The notes beneath the pieces are model-generated. The model had not been told where the DNA came from and did no database searches. It saw nothing but the letters and a program-made list of their open reading frames with translations. Source: Bacteroidales bacterium (GTDB lineage: Bacteria > Bacteroidota > Bacteroidia > Bacteroidales > F082). From it: a stretch of 42,444 nt of DNA. The stretch lies in assembly GCA_900769945.1 (NCBI GenBank), contig CAAGIO010000009.1:1-42444 (forward strand). The letters are read 5' to 3'. Positions 9,381 through 17,419 of this stretch are shown here, piece by piece. Each line of letters opens with the position of its first letter. The stretch's first letter is position 1. Both the position numbers and the translations under genes were made by a program.

Positions 9381-10073
9381 TTATTGTGCAAGTTTTGCCT
9401 CTACGAAAGCTATGTTCTTCTCGATAGTGAAACCCTCGTTGCTGTTTGGATATTCTGCCTTGATAATCTTATACATCTCAAGGGCCTTTGTATAGTCACC
9501 GACCATCTCGTATGCGAAGCCTGCTCTGACGAGGTACATAGGGCTTGTGAAAGAGTTCTTCGACTCTTTGGCGGCCTTCTCGTAGCATTTTGCGGCCTCT
9601 GCCACATTGTCAAGCTCCATATAAGCATCACCCATCGCACCTACCGCCATAGGTTTCACAAGCTGGTCCTTACCCTTATATGATGAGAGGTATTTGACAG
9701 CGTTATCAAACTCACCTATGTTCAGATAGCAAATGCCAGTATAATATTTTGCGAGATTGCCGGCTTTTGTGTTGCCGTAATCATTAATAATATCAAGGAA
9801 ACCCGCAAAGTTGCCGTCGCCGTTAAGAGCTGTCGCATAGTCATCTTTCTCGAACAACTTCTCTGCATGGAATAAAGATTCTTGAGCTTCTGCCTCGCGC
9901 GGCTCCATGACAAACTTCCTATACCCGAAAATTGCAAGAACAACCACAACCACCGCAACGACAGCAATGATAATAGGCTTCTGATGTTCTTCAATAAAAA
10001 GTTCTGTTTTCCCTAACGTTGACTCGATTGATTCAAGACGTTCTTCGTTTTTCTGTTCATTGTGTTTTGCCAT
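9381..10073 (-). CDS. Membrane-anchored tetratricopeptide repeat protein
   Basis: 230 residues: a charged N-terminal cytoplasmic stretch, one hydrophobic segment at about residues 33-52 (IIIAVVAVVVVVLAIFGY), then TPR-like helical pairs. The clearest is LVKPMAVGAMGDAYMELDNV; the next contains FAYEMVGDYTKALEMY. The layout (one N-terminal TM, then TPRs facing the far side) resembles YfgM-type ancillary envelope proteins, but that likeness is structural only. Its promoter is at 10097-10104 and its own terminator at 9312-9342, so it is a single-gene unit. The function is a protein-interaction scaffold by inference. Confidence 0.8.
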   Translation of the reverse strand: MAKHNEQKNEERLESIESTLGKTELFIEEHQKPIIIAVVAVVVVVLAIFGYRKFVMEPREAEAQESLFHAEKLFEKDDYATALNGDGNFAGFLDIINDYGNTKAGNLAKYYTGICYLNIGEFDNAVKYLSSYKGKDQLVKPMAVGAMGDAYMELDNVAEAAKCYEKAAKESKNSFTSPMYLVRAGFAYEMVGDYTKALEMYKIIKAEYPNSNEGFTIEKNIAFVEAKLAQ

Positions 10074-10096
10074 ATAATCAATATTTTTTCGAAGTG

Positions 10097-10104
10097 CAAA
10101 TTTA
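10097..10104 (-). promoter_or_regulatory. TPR gene promoter, TAAATTTG
   Basis: Perfect TAnnTTTG box on the minus strand, 23 bases upstream of the TPR start codon. Confidence 0.6.
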
Positions 10105-10139
10105 CAGTTTTTTATTTATCATTTGACAAAAAAACGAAT

Positions 10140-10147
10140 TATATTTG
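10140..10147 (+). promoter_or_regulatory. trmH promoter, TATATTTG
   Basis: Perfect TAnnTTTG box on the plus strand. It lies inside the upstream extension of the trmH reading frame, so translation must begin downstream of about 10153. Confidence 0.55.
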
Positions 10148-10191
10148 CTAAAAATTTCAACATCATAATTAACAACAATAACTTATTCATT

Positions 10192-10884
10192 TTGAACGAG
10201 AAAGAAAAAAAACTATACGAATTTCTAAGTGGGTTCATCACTGAAGAGAGGAAAAAAAGGTTCGAGCAGGTTCTCCAATACAGGACGAGGCACATCACAA
10301 TTGTGTTAGAAGACATCTATCAGTCACATAATGCGAGCGCAGTCCTTCGCAGTTGCGACCTTACGGGCATACAGGACATCCACATCATTGAGAACAAATG
10401 GGTTTATGACATCAACCCCGACATTGTTGTTGGCAGCACCAAGTGGCTTGACCTTCATAAGTATAATGTTGAGGAGTTTAACACTCCGGAAGCTTTCGAC
10501 CACCTTCACGACATGGGATACAAGATTGTCGCAACATGTCCGCACAACAACGACTACACTCCCGACACCCTTCCTCTTGAAGAGCCCATAGCCATAGTCT
10601 TCGGAACAGAGAAGACCGGTTTGAGCGACTACGCCCTCGAACATGCCGACATGTACGTTCAGATTCCAATGTACGGGTTTACAGAGAGTTTCAACATCAG
10701 CGTCTCGGCAGCATTGCTGATGTACACCCTAACGCAACGTCTTCACAAGAGGGACGACATCTCATGGAGGCTCACTGATGACGAGTTAGAGCTCCTTCGT
10801 CTCGACTGGACACGGAAATCACTGAACAGGGTCAGGTCTTTCGAGGACAAGTTCTTCGAGATGCACCCAGAATACAAGAGATAA
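10192..10884 (+). CDS. trmH: tRNA (guanosine-2'-O-)-methyltransferase, SpoU/TrmH family
   Basis: SPOUT-fold 2'-O-methyltransferase; TrmH modifies G18 in the tRNA D-loop. The three SpoU motifs are present: NASAVLRSCDLTGIQDIHII (motif 1), IAVFGTEKTGLSDYALEHAD (motif 2; the sequence reads IAIVFGTEKTGLS) and PMYGFTESFNISVSAA (motif 3). The open frame extends up to a TTG at 10123, but the promoter box at 10140-10147 lies inside that extension. I therefore place the start at the in-frame TTG at 10192, giving 230 residues beginning (M)NEKEKKLYEFLSGF. The start remains tentative because no ATG is available. Family assignment is firm; the exact target guanosine is by homology. Confidence 0.88.
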   Translation: MNEKEKKLYEFLSGFITEERKKRFEQVLQYRTRHITIVLEDIYQSHNASAVLRSCDLTGIQDIHIIENKWVYDINPDIVVGSTKWLDLHKYNVEEFNTPEAFDHLHDMGYKIVATCPHNNDYTPDTLPLEEPIAIVFGTEKTGLSDYALEHADMYVQIPMYGFTESFNISVSAALLMYTLTQRLHKRDDISWRLTDDELELLRLDWTRKSLNRVRSFEDKFFEMHPEYKR

Positions 10885-10917
10885 GGCCACTGAAGTGCCT
10901 CTGGTTCTTACGGCACT

Positions 10918-12138
10918 CTATTCTTTTTCAAACAAGCTGATGATATTCAGAATCACCTCTGTAGCTTTCTCCATGCTTTGCAACGGGACGTACTCATATC
11001 TCCCGTGGAAGTTATGCCCGCCGACGAAGATGTTTGGACAAGGCAGCCCCATATAACTCAGGCTCGCACCGTCGGTGCCCCCGCGTATAGGCTGCACCTT
11101 CGGTTTTATTCCCGCCATCTCTATCGCCTTGACCGCCTTCTCAACAATAAAGAAATGCGGTTCGACTGCCTCACGCATATTGTCATACTGATGCTTCAAC
11201 TCCAACGAGGCAACATCACCATATTTCCTATTAATATACTCCACCGCGGAGTGAAGAAGCCGCTTCTTCTCCTCGAACTTACCCTTGTCATGGTCGCGAA
11301 TAATATAGTTCAAGGTGGTCTCCTCCACCACGCCTTCTATAGAAGTGAGATGGAAAAAGCCCTCATAATCAGATGTGTTTTCCGGACGTTGTTCAACAGG
11401 GAGCATGGCATTCAACTCCATAGCGACGAGTACTGAGTTCAGCATCTTGTTCTTGGCATATCCGGGATGGATATTGCGGCCTTGGACATGGATTTTTGCT
11501 GCCGCCGCGTTGAAGTTCTCATACTCTATCTCCCCCACCGCGCCACCATCGATGGTGTAGGCGTATTTCGCACCGAATTTCGCCACATCGAACTTACACA
11601 CGCCGCGCCCTATTTCCTCGTCAGGGGTAAAGCCTATCTTTATTTCACCATGCTTGAACTCCTGATGCTCAACAAGATATTGGACAGCGCACATTATTGC
11701 GGCGACACCAGCCTTGTCATCAGCGCCGAGAAGAGTGGTGCCGTCGGTAGTGATGATGGTGTCACCCAGATAGTTCAGCATCTCCGGGAAATCAGACGGG
11801 CGGAGGAGCATTTCCGTCTCCGGGTTTAGAAGGATGTCGCCACCGCTATAGTCCTCCACTATCTGAGGTCTGACATTTTTTGCCGGAGCGTCGGGAGAGG
11901 TGTCCACATGGGCGATAAAGCCTATCGCCGGCACATCACGTTCAGTATTTGATGGGACAGATGCCATCAGATAGCCGTACTCATCAAGAGCGGATTCCAC
12001 TCCCATCGATTGAAGCTCATCATGTAACATCTGGAGCAGAGACAACTCCCTCATTGAGCTTGGTTGTGTCTCAGAATCAGGGTCAGAGGTTGTCTCAACT
12101 GCGACATAGCGCAGAAACTTGTCCAAAATTTTTTCCAT
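10918..12138 (-). CDS. pepT: Peptidase T (tripeptide aminopeptidase)
   Basis: M20-family zinc aminopeptidase that releases the N-terminal residue of tripeptides in the cytosol. The start is placed at the ATG at 12138 (MEKILDKFLRYVAVETTSD), giving 406 residues, the usual PepT length; the longer frame would run into the upstream regulator gene. Metal-site motifs visible are GFIAHVDTSPD, TLLGADDKAGVAAIM, FTPDEEIGRG and YTIDGG, and the C-terminal RGGTDGASLSYMGLPCPNIFVGGHNFHG. It lies 25 bp downstream of the sigma-54-type regulator on the same strand and probably shares its transcript. Confidence 0.96.
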   Translation of the reverse strand: MEKILDKFLRYVAVETTSDPDSETQPSSMRELSLLQMLHDELQSMGVESALDEYGYLMASVPSNTERDVPAIGFIAHVDTSPDAPAKNVRPQIVEDYSGGDILLNPETEMLLRPSDFPEMLNYLGDTIITTDGTTLLGADDKAGVAAIMCAVQYLVEHQEFKHGEIKIGFTPDEEIGRGVCKFDVAKFGAKYAYTIDGGAVGEIEYENFNAAAAKIHVQGRNIHPGYAKNKMLNSVLVAMELNAMLPVEQRPENTSDYEGFFHLTSIEGVVEETTLNYIIRDHDKGKFEEKKRLLHSAVEYINRKYGDVASLELKHQYDNMREAVEPHFFIVEKAVKAIEMAGIKPKVQPIRGGTDGASLSYMGLPCPNIFVGGHNFHGRYEYVPLQSMEKATEVILNIISLFEKE

Positions 12139-12163
12139 GGCTATAGTGTTAGGTGCTGAAGAG

Positions 12164-13498
12164 TCAAATGTCGATTCCGAGAGCGTGCATCTTGTTATAC
12201 AAGGTTTTTCTATCAATCTTAAGAAGTCGGGCGGCAAGGGTCTTATTTCCGCGAGCTTTTTTCAGAGCCGCGAGTATCCCTTCTTTCTCGTTATTAGGAT
12301 AAAGCGCAAACTCCTCATTATCAGGTGTCTGTTCCTTGGTATTCTTCAACAGTGGCAGGTTATCGGAAGTAATGGTGCCGTTTTCTGCGAACAAGGTGGC
12401 GCGACGTATCACGTTTCTCAGCTCACGGAGGTTTCCGTCCCACCTATAATGTTTAAGTTTATTCATGGCATCATCAGTGATGGCGCACACGTTTTTACCG
12501 AGTTCCTCATTAGCCTCATTAAGGAAGAAATAGGAGAATTCCTCGATATCGTCAACCCTGTCCCTAAGCGGCGGCATGTTGATAGAGAACTCATTAATAC
12601 GGTGATAAAGGTCTTGGCGGAACCGTCCTTCCATAATGGCGTTCTCAAGGTCCTCGTTAGTGGCGGCGACTATTCGCACATCAACGTCAATATCGTGTGA
12701 CGAGCCGACAGGCCTTACTTTACGTTCCTGCAAAGCCCTTAGCAGTTGTTTCTGGACCTCATACGAAAGGTTGCCGACCTCATCGAGGAAGACTGTGCCG
12801 CCATTAGCCACGACGAAGACGCCTTTCTTATCAGCTATTGCGGACGTGAACGAGCCCTTGATATGTCCAAACAGCTCAGAATGAGCGAGTTCGGCTGACA
12901 GGCTGCCACAGTCAACAGCAATAAATGGCTTGTCCGACCTTGTGCTCTGCTCATGCAGCATCCTTGCGATATACTCCTTTCCTGTACCGCTTTCTCCGAG
13001 GATAAGCACCGACATTTTTGTAGGGGCGACGAGGGAGACACATTTATATACGTTCTGTATCACGAGGCTGTTGCCCTTCACCACCTTACGTTGCGACTTA
13101 CCGACATCTCTCACTTTCTCCGGAGCAGGAGCGTTATCGTTAATCATAGCGAGCTCAATTTTTTGCTGGAGGATTGAGGGGTTTATCGGTTTTTCGAGAT
13201 AATCAAATGCGCCGAGTTTTATTGCATTAACAGCGGTTTGAACATCAGCATAGCTTGTCATGATGATGAAAGGGGCTTTGATTTTCTTTTCCTTTGTGAA
13301 AGAGAGGAGAAGGATTCCGTCTCCGTCGGGGAGTCGTAAATCACTGATAATCATGTCAAACACCGAAACATTCAGCTCATTAACAGCCTGTTCCATCTTT
13401 GATACAAGCGTAGGATTCCAGCCGTTTTTTTGGAACCATTTCTGCAGCATTGTACCGAATGCCACATCATCTTCGACAATCAAAATGCGTCTGTTCAT
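12164..13498 (-). CDS. NtrC/AtoC-type response regulator with altered GAFTGA loop
   Basis: 444 residues in three domains. The receiver has Asp10/Asp11, phosphoacceptor Asp53 (ISDLRLPDGD), Thr81 and Lys103. The AAA+ domain has Walker A GESGTGKE (168-175), Walker B TVFLDE (235-240) and the arginine region RFRQDLYHR. The C-terminal Fis-type helix-turn-helix is at about 412-440 (GNKTLAARLLKIDRKTLYNK). The L1 loop that contacts sigma-54 is normally GAFTGA; here it reads GSFTSA (215-220), with the two small positions changed. NtrC proteins lacking this motif can act with the main sigma factor instead, so sigma-54 dependence should not be assumed. It has its own TAnnTTTG promoter at 13521-13528 and is followed by pepT. 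The hybrid kinase at 1519-3963 is one possible phosphodonor. Confidence 0.93.
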   Translation of the reverse strand: MNRRILIVEDDVAFGTMLQKWFQKNGWNPTLVSKMEQAVNELNVSVFDMIISDLRLPDGDGILLLSFTKEKKIKAPFIIMTSYADVQTAVNAIKLGAFDYLEKPINPSILQQKIELAMINDNAPAPEKVRDVGKSQRKVVKGNSLVIQNVYKCVSLVAPTKMSVLILGESGTGKEYIARMLHEQSTRSDKPFIAVDCGSLSAELAHSELFGHIKGSFTSAIADKKGVFVVANGGTVFLDEVGNLSYEVQKQLLRALQERKVRPVGSSHDIDVDVRIVAATNEDLENAIMEGRFRQDLYHRINEFSINMPPLRDRVDDIEEFSYFFLNEANEELGKNVCAITDDAMNKLKHYRWDGNLRELRNVIRRATLFAENGTITSDNLPLLKNTKEQTPDNEEFALYPNNEKEGILAALKKARGNKTLAARLLKIDRKTLYNKMHALGIDI

Positions 13499-13520
13499 AA
13501 TAATATATCTGCTCGTACTG

Positions 13521-13528
13521 CAAAAATA
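13521..13528 (-). promoter_or_regulatory. Response regulator promoter, TATTTTTG
   Basis: Perfect TAnnTTTG box on the minus strand, 22 bases upstream of the regulator start codon. Confidence 0.6.
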
Positions 13529-13631
13529 TAGTTTTTTTTAATACAACGATACAGAAAGAATAAAAGATAAAAAATTGAGGCCCGGCATCTGGCAATGACG
13601 GACCTCATAAATATTGAAAACGAGCAGAAAA

Positions 13632-14474
13632 TTATTTGGCTATTGCCACCAAATATTTGGTTACACTCCAGAATGCCTCTGGGTTTGTGATTTGCAGTGT
13701 TACAGTCTCACCATTTCTTACGATTGTGTAAGAACCTTCGACGTGTGTTGAGAGGAGTTTAACTTTCTTTGCGTTGAAAACGATTTCGTTAAGGTCGCGT
13801 TTGTCAGCCTTTGTGAACTCCTGTGTAGGGACGTTGGTTCTCAAGATATACTTGCTTGTGAGGATGCCTTTCTCCTTAAGTTCTTTCTTTGTAGCGCCGA
13901 TGTAATAGACAGCGTTCATCTCATTGATGCGGGCATTGTTCTCGTTAGTAATCTTTTCGATTTCAGCGTTAGCGTTGTTAAGGTCGGCGTTGAGGTTCTC
14001 AACCTGATTGTTCAAGCCAGCGATTTGGCCGTCTTTCTCAGCGACTTGAGCCTGAAGGTCAGCAATCATAGCTTCCTTCTCCTTCAACTGATCCTGTAAT
14101 TTCTTGATTTGTCCACGAAGATAGCCGTTGTTTTTGTTTGCCTTGTCAAGAACTGAACCCAGTGAGTCGAGGCGGGCGCGGTTTGTAGCCATAGCCTCTT
14201 TTATCTGAATGAGTTCTGAGACGATTTGTTCTCTTTGTGAGCCTTCTTGTTTTACGAGGAGCATGTTTTCAGCATCACGAATAGCCTGAAGGTTATTCTC
14301 CACATCGTTGATAATGCCGAATGCAGCATTGTATTGGCTCTCCATTGTTGCTTTTTCTGCAGCGATGGCTTCTTTTTCTGCCAATAATGTTTGATACTTC
14401 TCTGAACTTTCAACGCATGAGCTCATGATAAGCGCTACTAATGCGACTGATACTAATGTTAATGTCTTTTTCAT
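13632..14474 (-). CDS. Coiled-coil lipoprotein of unknown function
   Basis: 280 residues. The signal peptide ends in a lipobox (LIMSSC, lipidated Cys at residue 20), so the protein is anchored in the envelope. Residues 25-190 form a long heptad-rich coiled coil (repeated K/E/A/L/Q/N blocks such as LKEKEAMIADLQAQVAEKDG). The last 90 residues are a compact mixed alpha/beta-looking domain containing YYIGATKKELKEKGIL and ending FWSVTKYLVAIAK. I recognise this layout from Bacteroidetes but know no assigned function. It is a single-gene unit; the nearest perfect promoter box (14671-14678) would give a leader of about 190 bases. Confidence 0.8.
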   Translation of the reverse strand: MKKTLTLVSVALVALIMSSCVESSEKYQTLLAEKEAIAAEKATMESQYNAAFGIINDVENNLQAIRDAENMLLVKQEGSQREQIVSELIQIKEAMATNRARLDSLGSVLDKANKNNGYLRGQIKKLQDQLKEKEAMIADLQAQVAEKDGQIAGLNNQVENLNADLNNANAEIEKITNENNARINEMNAVYYIGATKKELKEKGILTSKYILRTNVPTQEFTKADKRDLNEIVFNAKKVKLLSTHVEGSYTIVRNGETVTLQITNPEAFWSVTKYLVAIAK

Positions 14475-14670
14475 TGTACTATAATATTTAAAATTAGTTT
14501 GTGCTTACGTTTTCCTATTTATACCAAAATGATACCAAAACAACTATTTTTTAACAAATCATTATAAATCAACGATATAAATATTTTTCTTTCGTTTTCA
14601 TCATCAAATCACCTGTAGAAAACTGTGGAACACGTCCACATTATTCCCCAACGGCGGCGATTTAATCGTG

Positions 14671-14678
14671 CAAATATA
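14671..14678 (-). promoter_or_regulatory. Promoter box TATATTTG, toward the coiled-coil lipoprotein
   Basis: Perfect TAnnTTTG box on the minus strand, about 200 bases before the lipoprotein start. No perfect box lies closer, so a leader of about 190 bases is predicted. It is divergent from the MATE gene promoter. Confidence 0.45.
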
Positions 14679-14710
14679 CAATAAAATCACATTGTTTACA
14701 CAATTATAAC

Positions 14711-14718
14711 TATTTTTG
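14711..14718 (+). promoter_or_regulatory. MATE gene promoter, TATTTTTG
   Basis: Perfect TAnnTTTG box, 16 bases before the GTG start at 14735. Confidence 0.6.
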
Positions 14719-14734
14719 CAAAAATTTTTTTACC

Positions 14735-16039
14735 GTGAATCGTTCGATACTGAAATTAGCAATACCTAATATAATTAGCAACATCACCGTGCCGTTGCTT
14801 GGACTCGTCGATATGATATTGATGGGACATCTTTCCTCGCCTATTTATATAGGGGCCATTGCTCTCGGCGGGACTATTTTCAGCATCCTTTACTCTTTCT
14901 TCAGCTTCTTGCGTGCGGGGACAACAGGATTCACCTCGCAGTCGTATGGAGAGGGGAACCATTCGGAGATAAGCTATTCCTTGTACCGCTCGCTGACGGT
15001 GGCACTTTTCGCGTCATTGCTAATACTTTCGCTCCAGAGCCCAATAGCGAGGGTCAGCTACCTCCTCCTTGACGGCAGCGACGATGTAAAACAGCTCGCC
15101 ATCACATATTTCTTCATCAGGATATGGGCTGCTCCCGCCAACATGCTGCTCTACTGTTTCAACGGCTGGTTCGTTGGTATGCAGAACACCAAGATTCCCA
15201 TGGCAATAGCCATCACAACCAACGTGATGAACATAGTGCTAAGCACCATTTTTGTCATGGTCTTCAACAAAGATGTCGTGGGAGTAGCCTTAGGCACCGT
15301 CATTGCGCAATACTGCGGGTTAGCCGTCGCCATCTTCTTCATCTTTTATAAATATAAGGAATATCTTGTGAAGGCGAGCCCCAGCACCTTGTTCGAGTTC
15401 GACAAGCTGAAAGTGTTTTTCAAGGTCAACATCGACCTCATGATAAGGAGCATATTGCTGGTGTTCTCCATTGCGTTTTTCACCAACCAGTCGGCGAAGT
15501 TAGGCGATGACATATTGAGTATCAACATGATACTGTTACAGTTCTTTTATATTTTCTCATATTTCACCGATGGGTTCGCATACGCGGGAGAAGCTCTTGT
15601 GGGGAAGTTCAAAGGCGCCAACGACGGCAAGAGCCTAAATCTCACTGTGCGGCAGCTCTTCAAATGGGGTGCGTTCATTAGCATTCCGTTCTCAGCACTC
15701 TATATGCTATTCCCGACAACATTCGTAAGGATTATCTCTGACAATCAGGATATTATTGGGCAGATTCAGCCATATTACCCATATCTCGCCGCGATACCTG
15801 TCATCACTTTCGCCGCTTTCCTCTGGGACGGGATTTATATTGGCGCAACCGCCTCAAAAGCCATAAGGAACACCATGATAATATCCTCGTTATTAGTCTT
15901 CCTGCCGTTATGGTGGCTGCTCGTCCCCTCTTACGGCAACCACGGATTATGGATTGCATTCCTGTCCTTCATGCTTGCCAGAGGTATCACAATGACCGTC
16001 TCATATAAAAAGAATATTCTCCTATTTAATGAACAATAA
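14735..16039 (+). CDS. MATE-family efflux transporter (DinF-like)
   Basis: Inner-membrane multidrug/toxin exporter driven by a sodium or proton gradient. The start is a GTG directly after the promoter. The 434 residues hold about 12 hydrophobic segments in two similar halves, with MATE hallmarks in the first half: KLAIPNIISNITVPLLGLVD, IGAIALGGTIFSILYSFFSFLRAGTTGF and AQ/SYGEGNHSE after TM2. The combination FSFLRAGTTGFTSQSYG is typical of the DinF branch. The last 11 bp overlap the start of the following nuclease-like gene, so the two are probably translationally coupled. The substrate is unknown. Confidence 0.93.
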   Translation: MNRSILKLAIPNIISNITVPLLGLVDMILMGHLSSPIYIGAIALGGTIFSILYSFFSFLRAGTTGFTSQSYGEGNHSEISYSLYRSLTVALFASLLILSLQSPIARVSYLLLDGSDDVKQLAITYFFIRIWAAPANMLLYCFNGWFVGMQNTKIPMAIAITTNVMNIVLSTIFVMVFNKDVVGVALGTVIAQYCGLAVAIFFIFYKYKEYLVKASPSTLFEFDKLKVFFKVNIDLMIRSILLVFSIAFFTNQSAKLGDDILSINMILLQFFYIFSYFTDGFAYAGEALVGKFKGANDGKSLNLTVRQLFKWGAFISIPFSALYMLFPTTFVRIISDNQDIIGQIQPYYPYLAAIPVITFAAFLWDGIYIGATASKAIRNTMIISSLLVFLPLWWLLVPSYGNHGLWIAFLSFMLARGITMTVSYKKNILLFNEQ

Positions 16040-17363
16040 CATGCATATACTTTCAAAATCAACATATATTAAGGGTGAGCAATGCGAGAAATCGCTATAC
16101 CTCTATAAGAAAAGACCGTTTTTACGCGACAAATTGAGCTTGGAGAAACGCGCCAAGTTCAAACGCGGCACCGATGTAGGGATTCTGGCCCAGAAACGCT
16201 TCCCTGACGGAATCAACATGAGCCCGGCATCACCTTCACAGTTCGGCAAGAAGGCAGCTGAGACACTCTCCAACTTGAACAACCCTGCGGTAAACGTCAT
16301 GTACGAGGCTGTGTTCCAATATGATGACACGCTGATAATGCTTGACATATTAGTAAGAGACGGCGACAAATGGAGAGCCATTGAAGTGAAAAGCTCCTTG
16401 TCAGTAAGCTCAACATATATGAAAGACGCCGCCCTTCAATACTATGTCTTGAGAGGCTGCGGAGTGGCTATCTCCGACATCGAAATAATGTACATCAATG
16501 CTGATTACGTTAAAGACGGAGACCTCGACCTGACACAACTATTTGTGTTCAAATCAGTTAAAGACTTTGCGGAACAACAAAGCGATGTTATCAGGAATAA
16601 GATACAGCATTTCAAGGACATCTTAAACTTGGAGCACTCACCCGAAGTAAGCGTTGGAACAAGGTGCGAGACCCCATATCATTGCGAGTTTTACGGCCAT
16701 TGTTGGAAAAACATTCCGGAGGACAGCGAGCTAAAGACCGCAGGACTATCTCCCAACAAGATTGAGGCGATGCTCCAGCACACATTCTATATCGACTTCA
16801 AGCAGCTATACGACCTTTTACCCGACAAAAACGTGGAGACCGCATTTCTCAGCCTTCTGTTCCACAGCCCCGCCATTCCGGTTCTCGACGGCGACAAGCC
16901 ATATTGTGAATATATTTTAGGATTCTCCATTCTAATAAAGAACGGAACAGAAGAGAAATATTTCCATTGGGACTGCATCGACAACATCTCTGAAAGGAAC
17001 GAATGCTTCAAGATATTGACAGACAAGCTCAAAGGCGTGAACAACGTAATCTATTTCTCGCCACAGAACCTCAGCGCTCATATTCAGAAGTCAAGCATTG
17101 AGGACGCCAAAGAACTGAACTACAAACTTGTAAACCTTCGGGAGATACTTCAACAATCCGACTTCTTTCACGAGAAGACGAAGGCCGACATGTCGTTAAA
17201 AAATGTTTACGAAAGCCTTTTCAAAGGGAAGACCCTTTTCGAGCACAGCAGGATACTTCTTAATGCGACAAGCGGCAACGAGATGGAAAAGCAGCTTGTA
17301 GGAGACGACTTAGCATTAGAAAACAATGCGTTACGCGAGATATACAACTTCCTCCGACAGTAG
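16029..17363 (+). CDS. Cas4/RecB-like PD-(D/E)XK nuclease with Fe-S cysteines and degenerate exonuclease domain (DUF2779-like)
   Basis: 444 residues. The first half is a RecB/Cas4-type nuclease: LDILV with Asp106, then the core Glu119-x-Lys121 in IEVKSS, followed by the QxxxY-like AALQYYVLRG. Four cysteines are placed as in Cas4/AddB iron-sulfur nucleases: Cys19 near the N-terminus and the trio Cys213, Cys219, Cys225 (CETPYHCEFYGHC). The second half aligns by eye with the RNase H-like exonuclease half of DUF2779 proteins. Where those usually have DFE, this one has YIDFKQL, and the protein is shorter, so that half may be inactive. It may start at 16029 (overlapping the MATE gene) or at the ATG at 16041. 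The cellular role is unknown; DNA processing is inferred. Confidence 0.75.
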   Translation: MNNNMHILSKSTYIKGEQCEKSLYLYKKRPFLRDKLSLEKRAKFKRGTDVGILAQKRFPDGINMSPASPSQFGKKAAETLSNLNNPAVNVMYEAVFQYDDTLIMLDILVRDGDKWRAIEVKSSLSVSSTYMKDAALQYYVLRGCGVAISDIEIMYINADYVKDGDLDLTQLFVFKSVKDFAEQQSDVIRNKIQHFKDILNLEHSPEVSVGTRCETPYHCEFYGHCWKNIPEDSELKTAGLSPNKIEAMLQHTFYIDFKQLYDLLPDKNVETAFLSLLFHSPAIPVLDGDKPYCEYILGFSILIKNGTEEKYFHWDCIDNISERNECFKILTDKLKGVNNVIYFSPQNLSAHIQKSSIEDAKELNYKLVNLREILQQSDFFHEKTKADMSLKNVYESLFKGKTLFEHSRILLNATSGNEMEKQLVGDDLALENNALREIYNFLRQ

Positions 17364-17407
17364 GCAAAAAAGTTTTCAACAAATAATAAACAAACAATCA
17401 TTCTTTA

Positions 17408-17415
17408 TACTTTTG
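17408..17415 (+). promoter_or_regulatory. dnaB promoter, TACTTTTG, almost touching the ATG
   Basis: Perfect TAnnTTTG box with four bases between its final G and the dnaB ATG at 17420, predicting a leaderless or near-leaderless mRNA. Confidence 0.55.
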
Positions 17416-17419
17416 CGAC

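Noticed and set aside
10123..10191. Longer TrmH N-terminus starting at TTG 10123
   Set aside because: A perfect promoter box (10140-10147) lies within it, and the added residues are AT-rich and unlike TrmH proteins.
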